The translations under genes and the position numbers were made by a program. Positions 59,106 through 64,000 of a stretch of 64,000 nt of DNA are shown here, piece by piece (the stretch's first letter is position 1; each line of letters begins with the position of its first letter). A model generated the notes under the pieces. That model saw nothing but the letters and a program-made list of their open reading frames with translations. It ran no database searches and was not told the origin of the DNA. The stretch lies in the NCBI GenBank assembly GCA_031213475.1, contig JARUPZ010000003.1:6936740-7000739 (forward strand), read 5' to 3'. The stretch is from Nereocystis luetkeana. Lineage: Eukaryota; Sar; Phaeophyceae; Laminariales; Laminariaceae.

Positions 59106-62045
59106 CTGTAAAAGTCAGCATTGAACGATGTGAGACGGGCGCAAACGGAAAATAAGGATCGACGCACGGGTGTCACAGAGGCTTCACTAGTTTTTGGTTT
59201 TTGTTTTCTATCCTCCTTGGAGATCTGGTTAAAAGTGCTTCCGCCCACTGCAGGTGCGTTCAGTTCTCATTCCTCTAGTTTGTTCTTGCAGATATTAAAT
59301 AGCTTCATTTTTAGGTAGAGGCAGAGCATTGATCGCTGGTTTGGCACGTTACACGGATCAAACAAGCAATGATAAGGTGGTTTGCTAGATCGCGACCATA
59401 TGCGTCCAGCCGTGCTGTCGAAGATACTAGAAATATATCTCCGATGAAGAGAACAGTATTCTAGCAACTCGGTTAACTGGGGGGGGGGCTGTATGAATAT
59501 GTCAGAATTATCAAATCGAAGGTTCTGTAGCACGCTTTTTATTGTACACGTTAGTACGTACTTGATAAAAACATGTGAGTACGATAATGCCCATATCTGA
59601 CGAACACACATAAGGAAGCGTGGTCGGACACACAACCAGCCCGTAGGGCCGAATATAATACGATATCAGTCTAGAGCGCCCAACTCGGGTGGGGCGATAA
59701 CGTGGACTCGGAAGGTTCAGGTGATGCACAGTGGCGGCTAAAAACGGTTCAAAAACCGCTGTGGACGTGGGTGGAGATCTGACGACGCGGTCGGATGAAA
59801 CCGGATTCGAAGGCCGACGTGTTTTTGTCCGAGCGTTCCTGGCAGCCGTTGTCGTCGGCGCATGTTCTAGGTGGGCATGCAAGCAGAGGTAGCCGTGGCG
59901 CCGTATTTTCGGAGAGCCTCATGATAAGAGCTCCATATACCCTCTCGCCCAGCACATGCATTCAAACATGTTTCATTCGCGCAACTCCAATAACCCGATA
60001 ATGCGCTAGCAGTTCTCATATATTTGTCCGTTCGTAGTGTCGTGTACGGGCTGAGAGTAATACATTACTCACAACCTGTCAGTAAAACTCACGTAGGTAC
60101 GCGTCTTACTCTGAAACTCCGACAGCGATAATGTTTACATTCGGTTAAGCGTATGGCGACCGTCTTGTGTGAAAAATCAGCAATTCACCGTTCGTTGCGT
60201 GTCGGCCACCAGACTGAACGCAGCCCGAATTTGTTCGTAGCAATCTCGTTGTTTCTTGTATTTCACACAGTGCTCCATCCTTGGCAGGGTTCCGTTGTAG
60301 ACAACAAAGCTTACTTTCACAATAAAAAACCCGGAACCACGATATTTCCGTATTCACACGAGCACCGCCTAGTAGTGTGAGCAAATACAGGACGTGCCTC
60401 CTACCGGTAATATATTCCGATCTTGTTACCTAGGCGCCCGGCCAAGTTGGGGTGTGCTGAATGTAGTGCAAAAACAAATGCGTGTTACGCCGACCGAGCG
60501 TGCTTGGATATACGCCGGCTACTATCTCTCCAGGACATTGCCAATAAATACTCGAAATCACCGCTCCTATGGCATGGGGGATTTTTGTGCCTGCGCTGCT
60601 CGAGGGAAGGGCACACGGCATGGTTCATTAGGGTGCACGATCGATGTAATGTCACTACGCTGGAGGGGGCGTACATCGGAGATTATCCATTTGACGGGAT
60701 CATTTAACATTCACTGGAACCCTCAGCTTAGCCGTTTCCGTGCCAATACCATGAGGTCCAATGTTTAAGGCGTACCAGGTGCATGGCATCGTTGACGAGG
60801 CATACTCAGCCCATGGGATTGTGCATCCTTGTTTGTTCCACACCTACCTGGTACGCATTGGCTCGAATTGAGTTGTTGAGCTTGGGATGAGTATGCCGTA
60901 AACGTGTCTGAGGCAAGTCAAGTGCCACCCGCACCCTGGACCGCGTTTCTTTCAAGCGGTGTCTGGGCATCGCGAGGCGTCGAGAAACGGGCTGGAGGTA
61001 CTGCGTTTGGGACACGTTGTATTATAGGGGTATCGGTATTCGCTTTTGAGGCTCAACACATGAGGAACTCTATACGGTACCTCGCCCAACCACGCTATTA
61101 TAACCTTTTTAGAACGCCAGTCCCGGTTCGGGGGCAAGCCACTCGGATTCTAGGTAATTTGTCCCTGAAACGGGACAGCGGTCGTACAAGGGTTGGAAAC
61201 AATTTTAACCTATCAGTATAATAAAGTAAAAAATAGTCGTGTCTTCGCAATATCTCCAAGAAATCGAAATGTAGAATATAGTCAGAAAACACTTAGAGTC
61301 GACTCGGCCACTACCTAACCCGCACTCTGGACGAGCCTTGACACGTCGGGGGTGACAGCATATTTGAATAGTGGAAGCATTTGGCTGTTTGCCTCCGATT
61401 GTAATCAGTGTAGAACCCGCCGCGGAGCTTAACGCAGAAGAAGGTTTCTAAATCCGAGGGGCTTATCGGTAGCTGAATATTGTGCCGTACGTTCATACGT
61501 GATTCCTTTATGTTCGTTGACCGACACCATACACATCGGGCGCCAACCGCTTCTATAATGCTCCTCATTCTGAGAGATCGGTCCGTGCTACATGTTGGTG
61601 GTCACTGCACCCCTACCGAAGCGCCGCAGCTTTCTACTCCTCGTTTCGTCTGTTTTGTGTTGAGTGAAACCTAAGGCTGTTCAGATTCAATACAGAGATG
61701 GGGTAGCGTCTAACGCGACCCGTGAAATACCAAATATTTCCCGAGTCGTTACCAGGCCGATGATTCGCCGCCCGCCCGAAAACGGGATAAACATTAGCTA
61801 TTGCCATCTATCTACTGTACACCATTCCAGTATTTACATGGGGCGTGCACTTCAGTCGAATATCAACTACCGTACCCCTACTATTCGTACCAGGTATGTA
61901 TGTATTCACGCGCTTTTCCTGTCAAGGCACATATATTTTCACGGACGACGGCAACTGAAACTGAACTTTGCTAATAATGGAACACAGCGGAAAAAAATGC
62001 TTGCTTGTGTTGCATCGTACAGATGTAGTAAAGCTGTGTTCTCAC
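59106..62045 (-). other. Putative long phase-1 intron of the discoidin-domain gene
   Basis: About 2.9 kb between the donor after the signal-peptide exon (G then GTGAGA at 62045) and the acceptor at 59106. Short frames on both strands (for example + 60423-60707, + 60904-61221, - 59511-59882) have no recognised domain and are taken as chance. No transposon was recognised inside. Further small exons could be hidden here. Confidence 0.35.
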
Positions 62046-62103
62046 CGGAAGCGGTCGCAAAGGTGGCGGCGCAAATGATAGCCAGTGTGACGAGAGAGCT
62101 CAT
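62046..62103 (-). CDS. First coding exon: signal peptide
   Basis: On the minus strand the ATG at 62103 begins MSSLVTLAIICAATFATAS and one further base before a GTGAGA donor. The peptide has a short polar start, a hydrophobic core (LVTLAIICAATFA) and small residues at the end (ATAS), a classic secretion signal. The intron falls in phase 1 directly behind the predicted cleavage site, as is common for secreted proteins. The exon at 58678-59105 enters in phase 1, so joining gives an in-frame Gly and a mature domain straight after the signal. Upstream DNA on this strand is pyrimidine-rich, like a 5' UTR; an in-frame upstream ATG at 62202 is possible but less plausible. The + strand 219-codon frame over this exon is taken as a shadow. 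Confidence 0.5.
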
Positions 62104-64000
62104 GGCTGTAGAGTGTAAACCACGAAGCAAGTCGGGTGAGGCTTCAGGAAAGAGGTTTTGTGAACAGCAAGGGCGAGCTGAAAAGCAAGAGAGTGACGAC
62201 AATGGATGGAGGGGTGGTCGCCCAGGATCAAGCCGGGTACGTGCCGATAACGCTATTATTCCGAGCGCTTATCATATACTAGGTAGCCGTCTACCATGTG
62301 CCATCACCTTCTCACATTATTAGGCGTGTTTGGTCGTGGGTGGTCGTGTGTTTCATATAGCTTCATTGCACAACACCGATAGGATTAAGTTAGCCGTCAG
62401 ACTATATTGATCGCGGGCTCCAACGTTGAGCAATCGATTTGTTTCCCGGGAAAAAATGTTTTTGTGGTACATGTACTAGCATGCAAGTTGCCGTTCTCAA
62501 TGTTCAACGTTACGATTTACGCTAAATGTCCTTCGAGTTTCAATGTTTTTGAACCAGCATATATATCTATGGCGTTGTACGGCTGTTGTCTATACCAAAC
62601 CGCTCTATAATTGGCGTTTCACTTGCAAACACGCCGTTGAAGGCCGACTGGCTATCCCACAATCCTAATAAAACGTTTTTCGGCGGTGTATCTCGAAAAA
62701 CATGGGGGAAGCCTATGTCTGAGCATGGTAACGCGCTCTTTCGGTAAACTGTCGAAGCCACATTTTTTTACATTGAGAGAGATACACAATCGAGTAAACA
62801 CGCCTCCGGAACATGCCGTCGAGATATTTCCGAGTCCACACCTATTGGGTGCGTGTGCTGCCCTGGGCTTGAAGAAACTCGGCTAGGATGATCCTGGGCT
62901 CGGCGTATCCGGGTTCGGAAGTTCGTCCCCGGCGGCGCATTGTTCAGCGTTTTATACGGTATTCCTTATACATGTGGAACAACCCACGTCAATGCACGAT
63001 GGGCCACCTATCAGTGACGGATGATAACTAACGAACATATTTTTGACACCGATGACGAATGCTGGTGGATATATAGTATAGGCAACCTGTTCTTGACAAG
63101 CGCGCATGTATACAGGATTGCTGCGTTTGTATCGTGGAGCACGTATACCGGTCTAAGTCAAAGGCTAACGAAGATGGAATACTACACGTATGTGTGACGG
63201 CCCTTGGCTCGTCGTGCCCCCCCTTGAAATCGTGTGTGTCGTCCGGAAATGTGCGCCGTAAACGTCGGCGCCGACCACCCTCGTATACAGCGGCGAAAAC
63301 CCTTCAAACGCCTCCAGATAGTCCAAGCAAGGATCCTTACTAGACTACAGAAATGGATTTCTAGCGCAATAAGGTACGTACTGAACTTTCAGTTGGACAC
63401 ACGGTATATACCTTCACCTGATGCCCTCTCACCAACACCCCACTTTCACAAGATCGTGTACGATATCGAGAAAATTACTATATCATCCGAATAAAACGTG
63501 CTAGGGTCGGTGGTATTTCTCTCGTAATCACTTCGTGCGTATGGCAAGATAGGTCCGTTTCCTCCCCTACCAAATGCATGCAACGATTATGAGGAAGGGG
63601 TTAGCGATCCGGTACCAACGCGGTTATTACCTAACATTGGGGTGATACTCATCTCGGAGCAGAGCCGTTGTATTCCGACGAACCGTTTACTCCCAGACTC
63701 GCGTTTATCATATCGCACACGTGCAGGGATGATTTAACATGCAGATGATGTTACTGTTCGCGGTATCCCTCATCACGCGACTGTACCGATAATGATAGGC
63801 ACGTGCCTCAACGGTCTTCGCCCAGCATACAGACATACATGGTACACCTGCCAGAACATGTTCGCTCAACGAAGCCTCGTACGACCCGGTCTTTGAGGTG
63901 GCCGCGGCGAGCAATTGCGTAACGCAATTGTTCGTAGGAAATGAAAGCGGACATCAAACCCTCCCCATACCTTTTTTTTAAAGAAAGGCCGAATACGCCC
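62104..64000. other. Unassigned DNA upstream of the discoidin-domain gene
   Basis: On the minus strand 62104-62250 would be leader and promoter of the candidate gene; no TATA box is clear. The remaining 1.7 kb has short frames only (up to 86 codons) and no recognised repeat. Confidence 0.35.

Noticed and set aside
61664..62323. 219-codon + frame
   Set aside because: It is antisense to the signal-peptide exon on the minus strand, and has no domain or splice support of its own.

Overview
The window reads as a gene-poor, repeat-rich stretch of a eukaryotic nuclear genome. It has no operons, Shine-Dalgarno sites or dense long reading frames. It does have a long-UTR non-LTR retrotransposon, a tRNA-derived SINE family, MITE-like fold-back elements, microsatellites of every class, and a candidate gene with GT-AG introns. 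My best guess is a brown alga (Phaeophyceae) or a close stramenopile. This rests on the look of the discoidin-like exon at 58678-59105 and of the Ty1/copia-type protease remnant at 40841-41500, both recalled from family knowledge and not searched.

Layout. 1-4.9 kb: short minisatellite and a tandem duplication, otherwise unassigned. 4.97-5.88 kb: 5'-truncated LINE copy on the + strand, abutted at its end by the first of four copies of one MITE/fold-back family (the others are at 34.6, 43.4 and 53.5 kb). 6.85-7.12 kb and 19.6-19.84 kb: an inverted pair of an unidentified coding-like repeat. 7.8-8.2 kb and 20.9-21.3 kb: two copies of a tRNA-derived SINE. 8.84-14.2 kb: a cluster of the LINE family. 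A complete minus-strand copy (endonuclease plus reverse transcriptase, 1246 aa uninterrupted) lies tail-to-tail with a + strand 3' fragment across a (TG)n tract, and another 3' fragment lies behind its 5' end. 22.6-24.6 kb: a second inverted pair of dispersed repeats enclosing a separate long inverted repeat. 26.6-30.7 kb: a degenerate tandem array with units of about 730-900 bp, full of CTG runs. 31-39 kb: simple-sequence-rich DNA. 40.3-41.85 kb: Ty1/copia protease remnant between two tandem arrays. 46.5-47.6 kb: CAG/AAC-rich repeats. 48.5-48.8 kb: hAT transposase C-terminal pseudogene. 49.75-50.14 kb: nine-unit array whose repeat can fold into a short hairpin, ending in telomere-like CCCTAA repeats. 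57.9-62.1 kb: the only convincing host-type gene, on the minus strand, with a signal-peptide exon, an intron of about 2.9 kb and a discoidin-like exon in matching phase.

How the parts relate. The intact LINE could supply the machinery that mobilises its own truncated copies. Its copies end in short AAC/AC repeats, so it may also seed microsatellites. The SINE does not share the LINE 3' end, so its partner is not visible here. The MITE family has no visible autonomous partner. Most other reading frames are short, lack recognisable domains and are consistent with chance, so they are not called as genes.
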